Shown here in pieces: positions 1 through 7,582 of a DNA stretch of 40,450 nt. Every line of letters begins with the position of its first letter. Within the stretch, counting starts at the first letter, position 1. Origin of the DNA: Clostridia bacterium (lineage in GTDB: Bacteria; Bacillota; Clostridia; Oscillospirales; CAG-272); the NCBI GenBank assembly GCA_017540175.1, contig JAFYBN010000028.1, positions 1 through 40,450 on the forward strand, written 5' to 3'. Both the position numbers and the translations under genes were made by a program. The notes under the pieces are model-generated. The model made no database searches. It had not been told where the DNA came from and saw only the letters and a program-made list of their open reading frames with translations.

Positions 1-998
1 CCGATCTCATAGAGACCGCCCGCGACGAACGTAAACAACTGTGTTATGCCGAATACGATGGAAACGAGCGAGATGACGGCGCCCGCCGCCACGACCGCGA
101 TCAGGACGGCGATGCCCGCGATGATGAGGGCCGCCAGCGCGACGAAGAGAACGACGAACACGCCGTAAATCGCGAGCAGGAGGGCAAGCGTGATGGGAAG
201 GGTCACAAACAGACCGACCCAGAAGATGAGAAGACCCTTGGTCGAGGGCGTGGATTCCGCGGAGTAGATGAAGTAATCGTTTTCGTCGATCTCACGGCCG
301 CGCCTGCCTCCCGTCATCTCCGGCTCCTGCCGGGCGGGACGCTGCTGCGCGCGGGTGCTCTGCCGGATCCCGTTTTCCGCCTGCTGACGCGGTCTCTGCT
401 GTTCGAGCTGAGCCGGACGGGCGGGCACCGGGAACGCCATCTGCTGATCGTATGACTCGTCCGCCGGATTCTGAGGCTGAGGCTGACGCGGTCTGCGCTG
501 TTCGGGCTGCGCGGGGAACTGCGCCGGACGAGGTCTCTGCTGTTCGGGCGGGGTCTCTGCCGGATGCTGGTTCAGCGCCGGATTCTGATGCGGGATCGGG
601 TTTCGGCCCGCGGCGGGCTGAACGGGGCGCGGAATCGGTTCGGCAGGAACCGCCGGATCGACGGATAAGCCCGGATCGGCCGCGGCGGTCGGATCAACGG
701 ACGCGACGGGCGCGGCGGGAGCGTCGGGGGCGGCGCCCTGGCGTTGTGCCGTCTGCGCGGGATCCGGCTTTCGGGCGTTCTGACCGCTGACCTCGGCGCG
801 CTTTTGGTTCAGAATCGACGCGATGCCGTCGGCGAGCGGTTCGATACCCTCCGTGGAGCGGATGTTACCGATTTCCTCAAGATCCTGCGGCGTGAACTTA
901 CGCGTGATCTTTGCCACCTGTTCACGCGCGGTCTCTTCCGAAAAACCGCGTTTCACCAGAGACGCTTCGAGCTCTCTCATGAAAGTGTTCAATTCCAT
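1..998 (-). CDS. Membrane protein with HAAS/DUF1700-like N-terminus (3' end outside window)
   Basis: The reading frame starts at the ATG at 996-998 on the minus strand, behind a GAGAGGTGAG ribosome binding site, and runs open to the window edge, so at least 332 residues are present and the C-terminus is missing. Three parts can be seen: an N-terminal helical region of about 70 residues (starts MELNTFMRELEASLVKRGFS); a low-complexity linker of about 150 residues rich in Pro, Gln and Arg with recurring EQQRPRP-like pieces; and at least two or three strongly hydrophobic segments (LLIFWVGLFVTLPITLALLL, then VVLFVALAALIIAGIAVLIA). The short N-terminal helical domain followed by C-terminal membrane helices recalls DUF1700/HAAS proteins, which in Firmicutes are often encoded next to a PadR regulator. 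That resemblance is by eye and weak. No function is assigned. Confidence 0.6.
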   Translation of the reverse strand, partial: MELNTFMRELEASLVKRGFSEETAREQVAKITRKFTPQDLEEIGNIRSTEGIEPLADGIASILNQKRAEVSGQNARKPDPAQTAQRQGAAPDAPAAPVASVDPTAAADPGLSVDPAVPAEPIPRPVQPAAGRNPIPHQNPALNQHPAETPPEQQRPRPAQFPAQPEQRRPRQPQPQNPADESYDQQMAFPVPARPAQLEQQRPRQQAENGIRQSTRAQQRPARQEPEMTGGRRGREIDENDYFIYSAESTPSTKGLLIFWVGLFVTLPITLALLLAIYGVFVVLFVALAALIIAGIAVLIAVVAAGAVISLVSIVFGITQLFTFVAGGLYEI

Positions 999-1157
999 CC
1001 GGCAAACTCACCTCTCTTTTCGGATTTATCTTGATCTGGGTCCGCATCCGAAGTCCGCCGTGACCGCGCGCTGCCCAGATGAGGGGAAAACGCCCTTTCA
1101 TCTCCGGCGATTCGGATGCTGTTTCACGCAAGGGGGTAGATTTTCGTGTGGCCGTGT

Positions 1158-1165
1158 GCTATAAT
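1158..1165 (+). promoter_or_regulatory. Extended -10 promoter upstream of trmB
   Basis: TGCTATAAT is a full -10 hexamer with the TG extension, about 100 bases before the trmB start. No good -35 hexamer sits 17 bases upstream, which is common for extended -10 promoters. Confidence 0.5.
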
Positions 1166-1266
1166 GGAGCAAAGCGGACCGTGTTCCGGGACCTGTCGTG
1201 CAATACGGAGCCGGCACGGACTTTGCGGCTGCCTCTATATTATCAAAAAACGGAGAAATAATCAAT

Positions 1267-2013
1267 ATGAGAATGAGAAAAAAACGGCACGGAAGCGAAA
1301 GACTTCTCGCTTTATCCGCGCTTTTATACCCGAATCCGACGGAAAACGCGGAAAACCCGTCGCAGGTGTTCGGAAACGACCGTCCCGTCCGCCTCGAGGT
1401 GGGGTGCGGCAAGGGGGACTTCATCGCGAGCCTGTCCGAAAAGGAGCCGGACTGCAACTACATCGCTCTGGAACGCATCGCGGACGTCGCGGTCGTCGCG
1501 GTCGAGAAATACGCGCGGCGGCGCGGGCTGGGGGATATGGCGCCGAACGGCGGCTGGCTCGCGCCCGACGGCGCGCTGTATAAGGACGGCGCGGTGTGGG
1601 ACATTCCGCTCGAGATGCGCGGAAACGTCCGCTTTCTCGTCGCGGACGCGAACGATTTTCTCGTCACGCTTCCCGACGGCGCGCTCGCGGGGATCATTGC
1701 GAATTTCAGCGATCCGTGGCCCGGAAAGGGCAGGGGCGAGATCGGCAGACGGCTGACGAGCCCCGTCTTCCTCGCGAATTACAAAAGGGCGCTCGCGCGC
1801 GGCGGCGTGTTTTCCTTCAAGACGGACAACGAGGAGCTTTTCGATTATACGGCGCAAACGCTGCCCGAAAACGGGTTCGAAATCACGTTTCTCACACGCG
1901 ATCTGCACGCGTCGGAACGCGCGGCGGACAATATTATGACCGAATACGAGCGCAATTTCACCGAAAAAGGCGTGAAGATCAAAATGCTCGAAGCGGTTCC
2001 CGTTATTATATAA
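1267..2013 (+). CDS. trmB: tRNA (guanine-N7-)-methyltransferase TrmB
   Basis: This 248-residue SAM-dependent methyltransferase makes m7G46 in the tRNA variable loop. Family motifs are visible in order: RLEVGCGKGDFI (SAM-binding glycine loop, about residue 44), NYIALER (acidic residue contacting SAM ribose), NFSDPWP (the INFSDPWP hallmark, here followed by GKGRGE), FKTDNEELFDYT, and the C-terminal TEYERNFTEKGVKI substrate motif. Between the second and third motifs there is an insertion of about 20 residues (around LGDMAPNGGWLAPDG) not typical of the short bacterial forms. I chose the ATG at 1267, 11 bases after a GGAG, over an upstream in-frame GTG at 1198 because the family alignment starts near here. 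The gene stands alone. A strong minus-strand promoter at 2096-2124 points into its 3' end and could make antisense RNA. Confidence 0.93.
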   Translation: MRMRKKRHGSERLLALSALLYPNPTENAENPSQVFGNDRPVRLEVGCGKGDFIASLSEKEPDCNYIALERIADVAVVAVEKYARRRGLGDMAPNGGWLAPDGALYKDGAVWDIPLEMRGNVRFLVADANDFLVTLPDGALAGIIANFSDPWPGKGRGEIGRRLTSPVFLANYKRALARGGVFSFKTDNEELFDYTAQTLPENGFEITFLTRDLHASERAADNIMTEYERNFTEKGVKIKMLEAVPVII

Positions 2014-2017
2014 AAAA

Positions 2018-2042
2018 CACTTGACAGTCCTGACCGCAAGTG
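2018..2042. repeat. Inverted repeat inside the 2021-2049 promoter (possible operator)
   Basis: CACTTG (2018-2023) and CAAGTG (2037-2042) are perfect inverted repeats separated by 13 bases. They overlap the -35 hexamer and reach up to the -10 of the plus-strand promoter. That geometry fits a repressor operator, but no regulator is encoded nearby and short repeats arise by chance. Confidence 0.3.
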
Positions 2043-2049
2043 ATATAAT
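2021..2049 (+). promoter_or_regulatory. Consensus sigma-A promoter for the DUF6323/DUF6179-like unit
   Basis: TTGACA (2021-2026), 17-bp spacer, TATAAT (2044-2049), with TG one base before the -10. It is a perfect match in all hexamer positions. It starts 7 bases after the trmB stop codon and would give a leader of about 115 nucleotides before the ATG at 2172. Confidence 0.85.
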
Positions 2050-2095
2050 AAAACAGATACGGTGCAATAAAAATGTTATACAATTTACCATTTTC

Positions 2096-2124
2096 ATTAT
2101 AGCACACGATTCCGGATTTGTCAA
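2096..2124 (-). promoter_or_regulatory. Consensus sigma-A promoter facing back into trmB
   Basis: On the minus strand the sequence reads TTGACA (2124-2119), 17-bp spacer, TATAAT (2101-2096), with TGC before the -10. All twelve hexamer positions match. It faces the promoter at 2021-2049. No minus-strand gene with a ribosome binding site lies downstream, so the expected product is RNA antisense to the trmB 3' end. Confidence 0.7.
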
Positions 2125-2171
2125 GACGGCACAACGAAATTTCGGGAAAAAACGCATCGGGGAGGTATTTC

Positions 2172-3104
2172 ATGAACAGTCTGATTTCCGTCGAGCATCT
2201 TACTCCCATGCCGCTGACGAAGGAGATCCTCGCGCTCAACGAGATCTCGGGGGAACACGGCCTTGTCCTTACGGAGGAGGAGGCGCGCGAGCTGTCCGAG
2301 ACGAGACGGGACGCGCTGGTCGAAAACGACCGGATCGAAGCGGGCGCGGGCGCGGTGCCTCTGATCGTGAAGCGCTTCTGCGCGTCCCGGTTCGCAACGA
2401 AGGAAAACTACGCGTACATTCTGAACGAGATCACCGATATCTTCTACTACATCAAGACCGAAACGGACGACGGCATCGGAGACGAGGAGCTCATCGACGA
2501 GCTGTTCAACCGCTTCGAGCTGAACTGCCGCGGGGATATGGACATGCTCGAGGCGCGGGAAGTCGAGCGCCTCATCCGGAAGATCAACGCGGGCGACCGC
2601 TACGCCGCGTGGTACGCGGAGGACGACGCCTTCGAAAAAGGAGCCCGCGAGACCCCGGACAATCTGCTCGCCGAAACGCGGGAGGAGGACGGGGAGCCCT
2701 CCGCCGACGACGAGGCGTACGAAAGCGTCAACCGGGAAATGGAGGAAGAGGAGCGCGTCGATCTCGATCCCTATGAAGATTTTGCGGACGGAAACGCCCC
2801 GACGGACGAGTGGGACGACGCCGATCTGTACGACGAGGTGGGGGAAGAGCTTACGGAGCTTGAAGTGAGCTTCGACGGCTTCGGCGCGAAGCTCTCCGTT
2901 GGGGACGCGTATCCGGAAGGTTTTTTCGAAAGCCTGCACGAACCGCGGGCGGACGGCGCTGACGAAGAAGCCCCCGCGCCCGATGAGGAAGACGACCCGG
3001 AGACATACGACGGCGGGGACGACGACGGATTCGATCTCGACGCGCTCGATCGGTTCTTTGACCGCGAGGCGCACAAACAGGAGGACGGACATGACGGAAC
3101 TTGA
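2172..3104 (+). CDS. DUF6323-like protein with long acidic C-terminal tail
   Basis: Predicted protein of 310 residues, started at the ATG behind GGGGAGG (2159-2165). Residues 1 to about 150 look like a compact helical domain: MPLTKEILALNEIS, LTEEEARELSETRRDAL, an ENYAYILNEITDIFYYIKTE segment and DEELIDELFNRFELNCRGD. This pattern matches what I know of the uncharacterised DUF6323 family in Clostridia, usually encoded next to a DUF6179 protein, as here. From about residue 155 to the end the protein is extremely rich in Asp and Glu, with no signal peptide or membrane segment, and it looks disordered. The tail accounts for half the length and I do not know it from the family. The next gene starts inside this one. 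No biochemical function is known to me. Confidence 0.72.
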   Translation: MNSLISVEHLTPMPLTKEILALNEISGEHGLVLTEEEARELSETRRDALVENDRIEAGAGAVPLIVKRFCASRFATKENYAYILNEITDIFYYIKTETDDGIGDEELIDELFNRFELNCRGDMDMLEAREVERLIRKINAGDRYAAWYAEDDAFEKGARETPDNLLAETREEDGEPSADDEAYESVNREMEEEERVDLDPYEDFADGNAPTDEWDDADLYDEVGEELTELEVSFDGFGAKLSVGDAYPEGFFESLHEPRADGADEEAPAPDEEDDPETYDGGDDDGFDLDALDRFFDREAHKQEDGHDGT

Positions 3105-3762
3105 ACTCGTCGCATCGGGCGGCATCGATCCCCGAAACCTGAACCGGTCGGATTACGCGAACAGCCTCGCGGCGGAAGCGCTGCGCGTCGGACTCCTCAC
3201 GGAGGACGACATGGCCCGCATCCGGGGGGACATGATGAACGCGCTCGCCGAGGTCATCGGATATGCGACGGCGGGAAAATCCTCGTCCGTTCTGACCTCC
3301 ACGGCGGAAAAGCTCGCGCAGTCCCTGCTTTTCAATATTTCAACCTGCCTGCTCGCCGAACCGACGCCCGAGAAAGCGGCGGCCCTGCTTCGGGATCGGC
3401 GCATGAGCGAGCTTTACGCGAAGGGCTATCAGATCAACAAAAAGAGGCACGACGAGGCGAAGCGCCTCTGGGCTCGCGTGCGCTATACGAGGCTCGAGCA
3501 CGGCGGCGCGGAGTACGACAAGACCATTGACGTCTATTTCCGCCGGTATCTGAGCTCGTACGATGCGCGCACCGGGGCGCACGACAAGATTTATCTCTCC
3601 CTCCCGGCTTACGGGATCCGCGGGGCGTTCCATATCGACGGGGCGGTCCGGGTCCTCGAAAAGCTCGCGGCGATCAACGCCGGGAAGCGGGACGAGGGTG
3701 TGATCGAGGGATCTCAGCCGATCCCGGCGTTTTACGAAGAACGAAAAGAACCGAACAGTTGA
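3091..3762 (+). CDS. DUF6179-like protein, partner of the preceding gene
   Basis: Predicted 223-residue soluble protein. The ATG at 3091 lies inside the 3' end of the preceding gene (14-base overlap) and has its own AGGAGG (3079-3084), so the two are translationally coupled. The visible signature is around YATAGKSSSVLTSTAEKLAQ followed by SLLFNISTCLLA; in DUF6179 proteins the same place carries a G-x-S-S-S-V stretch followed by a helical LLxSI region. The family assignment is from memory and tentative. The protein is short for that family, so it may lack a C-terminal part. Its last 89 bases overlap the 3' end of the minus-strand symporter gene, with no room for a terminator between them. Function unknown. 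Confidence 0.7.
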   Translation: MTELELVASGGIDPRNLNRSDYANSLAAEALRVGLLTEDDMARIRGDMMNALAEVIGYATAGKSSSVLTSTAEKLAQSLLFNISTCLLAEPTPEKAAALLRDRRMSELYAKGYQINKKRHDEAKRLWARVRYTRLEHGGAEYDKTIDVYFRRYLSSYDARTGAHDKIYLSLPAYGIRGAFHIDGAVRVLEKLAAINAGKRDEGVIEGSQPIPAFYEERKEPNS

Positions 3763-5041
3763 ACACGGTCATGAGACCGAGCAGAAGATCTGCCGCCGTC
3801 CACATCGCCCCGGGAGCGGCCGCCGCGCCGAGCAGCGAGAAGAGCGCCGTCAGCACGGCGAACGCGGGGCGCGCTGCGCGGCTTTTCGTGAGATATCCGA
3901 CGGCGACCGAGCCGTAATAGAACTGCGCGATGACGCTTGAATAGGCAAACAGCGGAACGCTCAGCCGCACGAGGAAGGAAAACGCCTTCCCCGCGAGGAT
4001 GCGGAACGCCTCGAAAACGACCGGCGCGGCGTCCGCTTCGACGTGCCGCGGCAGAAGTCCCGCCTCGGCATCCGCGAGCAGGAGCACGAACGCCGTGAGA
4101 GAGCAGAGGATCAGGGTGTCGAATACCACTTCCGCCGTGCCGAGGCTCGCCTGCCGGGACGCGGAGGGCGTGTCGGCGGACGCGTGCGCGGTGGGAGAAG
4201 TGCCGCACCCCGCCTCGTTGGAAAAGATGCCGCGCATCACGCCGAAGCGCAGCGCCTCCCGCGCCGAGAATCCGAGCGCCGCGCCTCCCGCCGCGCGGGG
4301 GGAAAACGCGGACGTGACGATGAGGCGGAGCACGCCCGGCATCAGACCGAGCCGGGGCAGGATGGCGGCGAGGCAGGCGGCGATATACAGAACGGACAGC
4401 GAGGGAATGACAGCCGATGTGATTCTCTCGATTTTTTTCGTTCCGAACAGAACGGAGCCGAGCACGAGCAGGGAGAGCGCCGCCCCCGCGGCGAATCTGT
4501 CCCGCGGCTCGGGCGGCCCGAGCGCCGAAACCGCGGCGTTGGCCTGCACGAGGCATCCGGTGACGAGGGCGTTGAGCGCGCAGAGCAGGGCGAAGATGCC
4601 GCCCAAAACGATCCCGGCGCGTCCGGGGAGCTTTGCGCCGAGCCCGTCCCGGATCACGTACATCGACCCGCCGTAATACCCGTTCCTTCCCCGCCTGCGG
4701 TATCGGACGGCAAGCCAGACCTCCGCGTATTTCACCGGGATGACGGCGAGCGCGCCGACCCACATCCAGAAAATTGCGCCCGGTCCGCCGACAAACAGCG
4801 CGGAGGCGACGCCCGTGATGTTTCCCACGCCGAGAGTCCCCGCGAGGGCGACGGTGAGCGCGGCGAAGGGGGAGGTCCGCAGGCCCGCCGCCGCTTCCGT
4901 TCCGCTTTTCTCCCCATGGGAACGAAACGGCAGGAAAACGCGCTTGGGACCGAGCACGGAGAGCACGCCGGCGGAACAGAAAAGCAGAGCGAGGGGCGTG
5001 AGGACCCCGCCAAGGAACGATGAGAGCGTCTGAACGATCAT
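3674..5041 (-). CDS. Sodium/alanine (or glycine) symporter, AGCS family
   Basis: Predicted 455-residue inner-membrane symporter importing a small neutral amino acid with sodium. AGCS features are clear: GTLGVGNITGVA near residue 70, FVGGPGAIFWMWVGALAV, the RRRGRNGYYGGSMYVIRDGL loop, and the hallmark GIFSNEAGCGTSPTAHA around residue 275, followed by SLGTAEVVFDTLI. About ten hydrophobic segments are present. The start has no Shine-Dalgarno sequence; a weak CCGACA-18-TAAATA promoter upstream would place the transcript start about five bases before the ATG, so translation may be leaderless. The 3' end overlaps the convergent neighbour by 89 bases. The overlapping part encodes the last membrane segment's end and a polar tail (PGSAEIPRSHPRPASRR), so the essential membrane core is mostly outside the overlap. 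Confidence 0.9.
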   Translation of the reverse strand: MIVQTLSSFLGGVLTPLALLFCSAGVLSVLGPKRVFLPFRSHGEKSGTEAAAGLRTSPFAALTVALAGTLGVGNITGVASALFVGGPGAIFWMWVGALAVIPVKYAEVWLAVRYRRRGRNGYYGGSMYVIRDGLGAKLPGRAGIVLGGIFALLCALNALVTGCLVQANAAVSALGPPEPRDRFAAGAALSLLVLGSVLFGTKKIERITSAVIPSLSVLYIAACLAAILPRLGLMPGVLRLIVTSAFSPRAAGGAALGFSAREALRFGVMRGIFSNEAGCGTSPTAHASADTPSASRQASLGTAEVVFDTLILCSLTAFVLLLADAEAGLLPRHVEADAAPVVFEAFRILAGKAFSFLVRLSVPLFAYSSVIAQFYYGSVAVGYLTKSRAARPAFAVLTALFSLLGAAAAPGAMWTAADLLLGLMTVFNCSVLFVLRKTPGSAEIPRSHPRPASRR

Positions 5042-5091
5042 GCTGTATGTATTATTTACAAAATCAATACGGATTCTGTCGGTTTCGTCGG

Positions 5092-5120
5092 TTGACAGGA
5101 AACGGGTTTTTCGCTATAAT
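5092..5120 (+). promoter_or_regulatory. Consensus sigma-A promoter for the CotH gene
   Basis: TTGACA (5092-5097), 17-bp spacer, TATAAT (5115-5120). A perfect match to the vegetative consensus, 45 bases before the ATG. A protein used only in the spore coat would be expected to have a sigma-E or sigma-K promoter instead. Confidence 0.85.
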
Positions 5121-5164
5121 AGAAAAAATGTCCCTGCAAACATTATGAAGACGGAGGACCGTTG

Positions 5165-6715
5165 ATGCGACTCAGGAGAAAATTTCCGTCTCTGGCGCTT
5201 GTTTTGATGATGCTGCTTGCGGCGATTCTGTGCGGCTGCGCGGACTCAGCGGCGGAAACGGAAACGCCCGCGGCCGTCCCGGAGACGGAGCCGGTCGTTC
5301 CGGCGGAGGAGACCGTCGTTTCCTTCCTCGCCATGCCGGAGAACGGCGGGACCATCGCCGGGATTTCGACGCAGACCCTTCTGCCGGGAGAGAGAACGAC
5401 GAAGGTGGAGGCGGTCGCCGCCCCGGGATTCGTTTTCGTGGAGTGGAGCGACGGGGAAAAGAACGCCGTTCACCGCGAAAAGCGGATGACGGAGGACGCC
5501 GAAATCTACGCGATCTTCGAGGAAACCGATGAATCCACGCCGGCTCTGTATATCAACACGGCGGACGGCAAGGCCGTGCGGTCCGATCAGAGAACGGTCG
5601 GTTTTACCCTGACCGTGACGGGGCTGCCGCGCAGATACTGTCTGAAAGAAGCGACCGGTCAGATCAAGACCCGCGGCAATGCGTCCCTCGGGTGGCCGAA
5701 GCTTTCCTATACGATCCGACTCGATCAGAAGGTCAAGCTCTGCGGGCTCGGCGAAGGGAAAAACCGCAACTGGGTGCTGATCTCGAACCACTGCGACCAG
5801 TCCCTCATGCGCAACTACCTCGCCTTCTGGCTCCAGGCTCAGATGGACGGGATCCCGTGGTCGCCCGACTGCCGCATGGTGGATGTGTATCTCAACGGCG
5901 AATATGTCGGGAACTATATGCTGATCGAAAAGGTCACGACCGGTCCGAGCCGCATCGACATCGAAAACTATGAGGACACCGAAAACCTGAGAGCGGATTT
6001 TCTGCTCGAGCTCGATCAGTACGCGAACAAGAGCGGCGAGAAGGGCCTCACCTGGTTCACCGCCCGCGGCTATCCCTATGAGATCCGGGGCGAGGACAAC
6101 ATCACCAAAGCCCGCTGCGATTACGTCGACGAGTGGGTGACCTCCGCGTGGGACGTCATCTGCGACGGCAACGAAAGAGAAATCCGCAAGATTCTGAACG
6201 TCGAGTCCGTGGTCGATTCCTACATCGTCGCGGAGCTGACGAAAAACATCGACTGCGGCTGGTCCAGCTTCTTCCTCTACCGCAAGGACGGCGTGCTCTA
6301 CCTCGGGCCCGCGTGGGACTTCGACCTCGCGATGGGCAACGACATGCGTCTGGACGACGGAAGCTACAGGCGGCTTTACGCAGCGGTGGAGCGCGGCTTT
6401 ACGCAGCAGAACCGCTGGTACATCGAGCTCATGGAACACGACTGGTTCAAAAAGCTCGTGGTCGAGAGATGGAACGAGCTTTGGGACGCCGGGCTGTTCG
6501 AGAAGCTGATCGAGGAATACGACCGCGCGTACGCGATGAATTACGAATCGTTCGAGCACAATTTCGAGCGCTGGCCGATCTTCGGTCAGAGACTGAATCA
6601 GGAGCCGGACAGCATCCGCGCCCTCGGCTCCGTCGAAGAGCACCGCGGCGTACTGAGGGAATGGCTGATCAACCGCGCCGCGTGGCTGAACGATACATTC
6701 AACGGCGATTTCTGA
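5165..6715 (+). CDS. CotH-kinase-family lipoprotein with an InlB-like B-repeat
   Basis: Predicted 516-residue exported lipoprotein. The signal peptide ends ILCGC (lipid Cys about residue 25). An InlB/Flg_new-type B-repeat follows (about residues 52-120: FLAMPENGG...PGFVFVEWSDG...MTEDAEIYAIFE). The CotH kinase domain fills about 128-480: IKTRGNASLGWPKLSYTIRL, NRNWVLISNHCDQSLMRNYL, VDVYLNGEYVGNYMLIEKV, and the metal-binding AWDFDLAMGND. CotH proteins are atypical kinases first known from the Bacillus spore coat, but many secreted homologues with adhesion modules occur in gut Clostridia. The lipid anchor and the consensus vegetative promoter favour a cell-surface role here. The ATG at 5165 follows GGAGG by seven bases; a TTG directly before it is less likely. 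The substrate is unknown. Confidence 0.88.
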   Translation: MRLRRKFPSLALVLMMLLAAILCGCADSAAETETPAAVPETEPVVPAEETVVSFLAMPENGGTIAGISTQTLLPGERTTKVEAVAAPGFVFVEWSDGEKNAVHREKRMTEDAEIYAIFEETDESTPALYINTADGKAVRSDQRTVGFTLTVTGLPRRYCLKEATGQIKTRGNASLGWPKLSYTIRLDQKVKLCGLGEGKNRNWVLISNHCDQSLMRNYLAFWLQAQMDGIPWSPDCRMVDVYLNGEYVGNYMLIEKVTTGPSRIDIENYEDTENLRADFLLELDQYANKSGEKGLTWFTARGYPYEIRGEDNITKARCDYVDEWVTSAWDVICDGNEREIRKILNVESVVDSYIVAELTKNIDCGWSSFFLYRKDGVLYLGPAWDFDLAMGNDMRLDDGSYRRLYAAVERGFTQQNRWYIELMEHDWFKKLVVERWNELWDAGLFEKLIEEYDRAYAMNYESFEHNFERWPIFGQRLNQEPDSIRALGSVEEHRGVLREWLINRAAWLNDTFNGDF

Positions 6716-6744
6716 TTCCATAATACAGACGAAAGAGGCATTTT

Positions 6745-7581
6745 ATGTACGAGATCGTTTCAAAAGAAATTCTGAACCCGACCGTCATCCGCATGGATGT
6801 GAAAGCGCCCTATGTCGCGAAAAAAGCGCAGGCCGGTCAGTTCATCATCCTGCGCGTGGACGAGGAAGGGGAGCGAATCCCACTGACCGTCGCGGACTGC
6901 GACCGCGAGGCGGGTACCGTCCGCATCATTTTCCAGAAGGTCGGCGCGACGACGGACAAGCTCGCCGAAAAAGAAGCCGGTGAATTCATCTCCGATTTCG
7001 CGGGTCCGCTCGGCAGACCCACGGAAACCGAGGGACTGAAAAAGGTCGCCGTGATCGGCGGCGGCGTCGGGTGCGCGATCGCGTATCCCGTGGCGAAGAA
7101 GCTCCACGAGAACGGGTGCGAGGTGCATTCCGTCGTCGGCTTCCGCTCCCGGGACCTCGTGATCCTCGAAGACGAATTCCGCGCGGTGTCCGACCGTTAC
7201 GTTCCGATGTCCGACGACGGGAGCTGGGGAGAGAAGGGGCTCGTGACGAACGCCCTCGAAAAGCTCATCAACGAGGGCGAGCGTTACGACGAGGTCATCG
7301 CCATCGGTCCCCTTGTCATGATGAAATTCGTCGCAAAGCTGACGAAGCAGTACGGCATCAAGACCGTCGTGAGCATGAACCCCATCATGATCGACGGCAC
7401 GGGCATGTGCGGCGGCTGCCGTCTCACCGTCGGCGGAAAAATGAAATTCGCCTGCGTGGACGGCCCGGATTTCGACGGGCACGAGGTCGACTTCGACGAG
7501 GCCATGAAGCGCGGCGCGATGTACAAGAGCTTCGAGCGCGAAGCCCGCGAATGCAATCTTCTGAAGCAGGAGGCGAAATAA
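6745..7581 (+). CDS. nfnA: Small subunit of Nfn-type transhydrogenase (ferredoxin-NADP+ reductase alpha subunit)
   Basis: Predicted 278-residue iron-sulfur flavoprotein. It has an N-terminal FAD-binding barrel with RIPLTVADCD in the flavin position, an NAD-binding Rossmann part (VAVIGGGVGCAIAYPVAKKL), and a C-terminal [2Fe-2S] site, MCGGCRLTVGGKMKFACVDG, followed by DGHEVDF. With the next gene it should form NfnAB, which couples NADH and reduced ferredoxin oxidation to NADP+ reduction by flavin-based electron bifurcation. This subunit would bind NAD(H). Single-subunit homologues are also annotated as sulfide dehydrogenase or DHODH electron-transfer subunits; the adjacent gltA-like partner supports Nfn. 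It is preceded by AAAGAGG and ends one base before the next start codon. Confidence 0.9.
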   Translation: MYEIVSKEILNPTVIRMDVKAPYVAKKAQAGQFIILRVDEEGERIPLTVADCDREAGTVRIIFQKVGATTDKLAEKEAGEFISDFAGPLGRPTETEGLKKVAVIGGGVGCAIAYPVAKKLHENGCEVHSVVGFRSRDLVILEDEFRAVSDRYVPMSDDGSWGEKGLVTNALEKLINEGERYDEVIAIGPLVMMKFVAKLTKQYGIKTVVSMNPIMIDGTGMCGGCRLTVGGKMKFACVDGPDFDGHEVDFDEAMKRGAMYKSFEREARECNLLKQEAK

Positions 7582-7582
7582 A

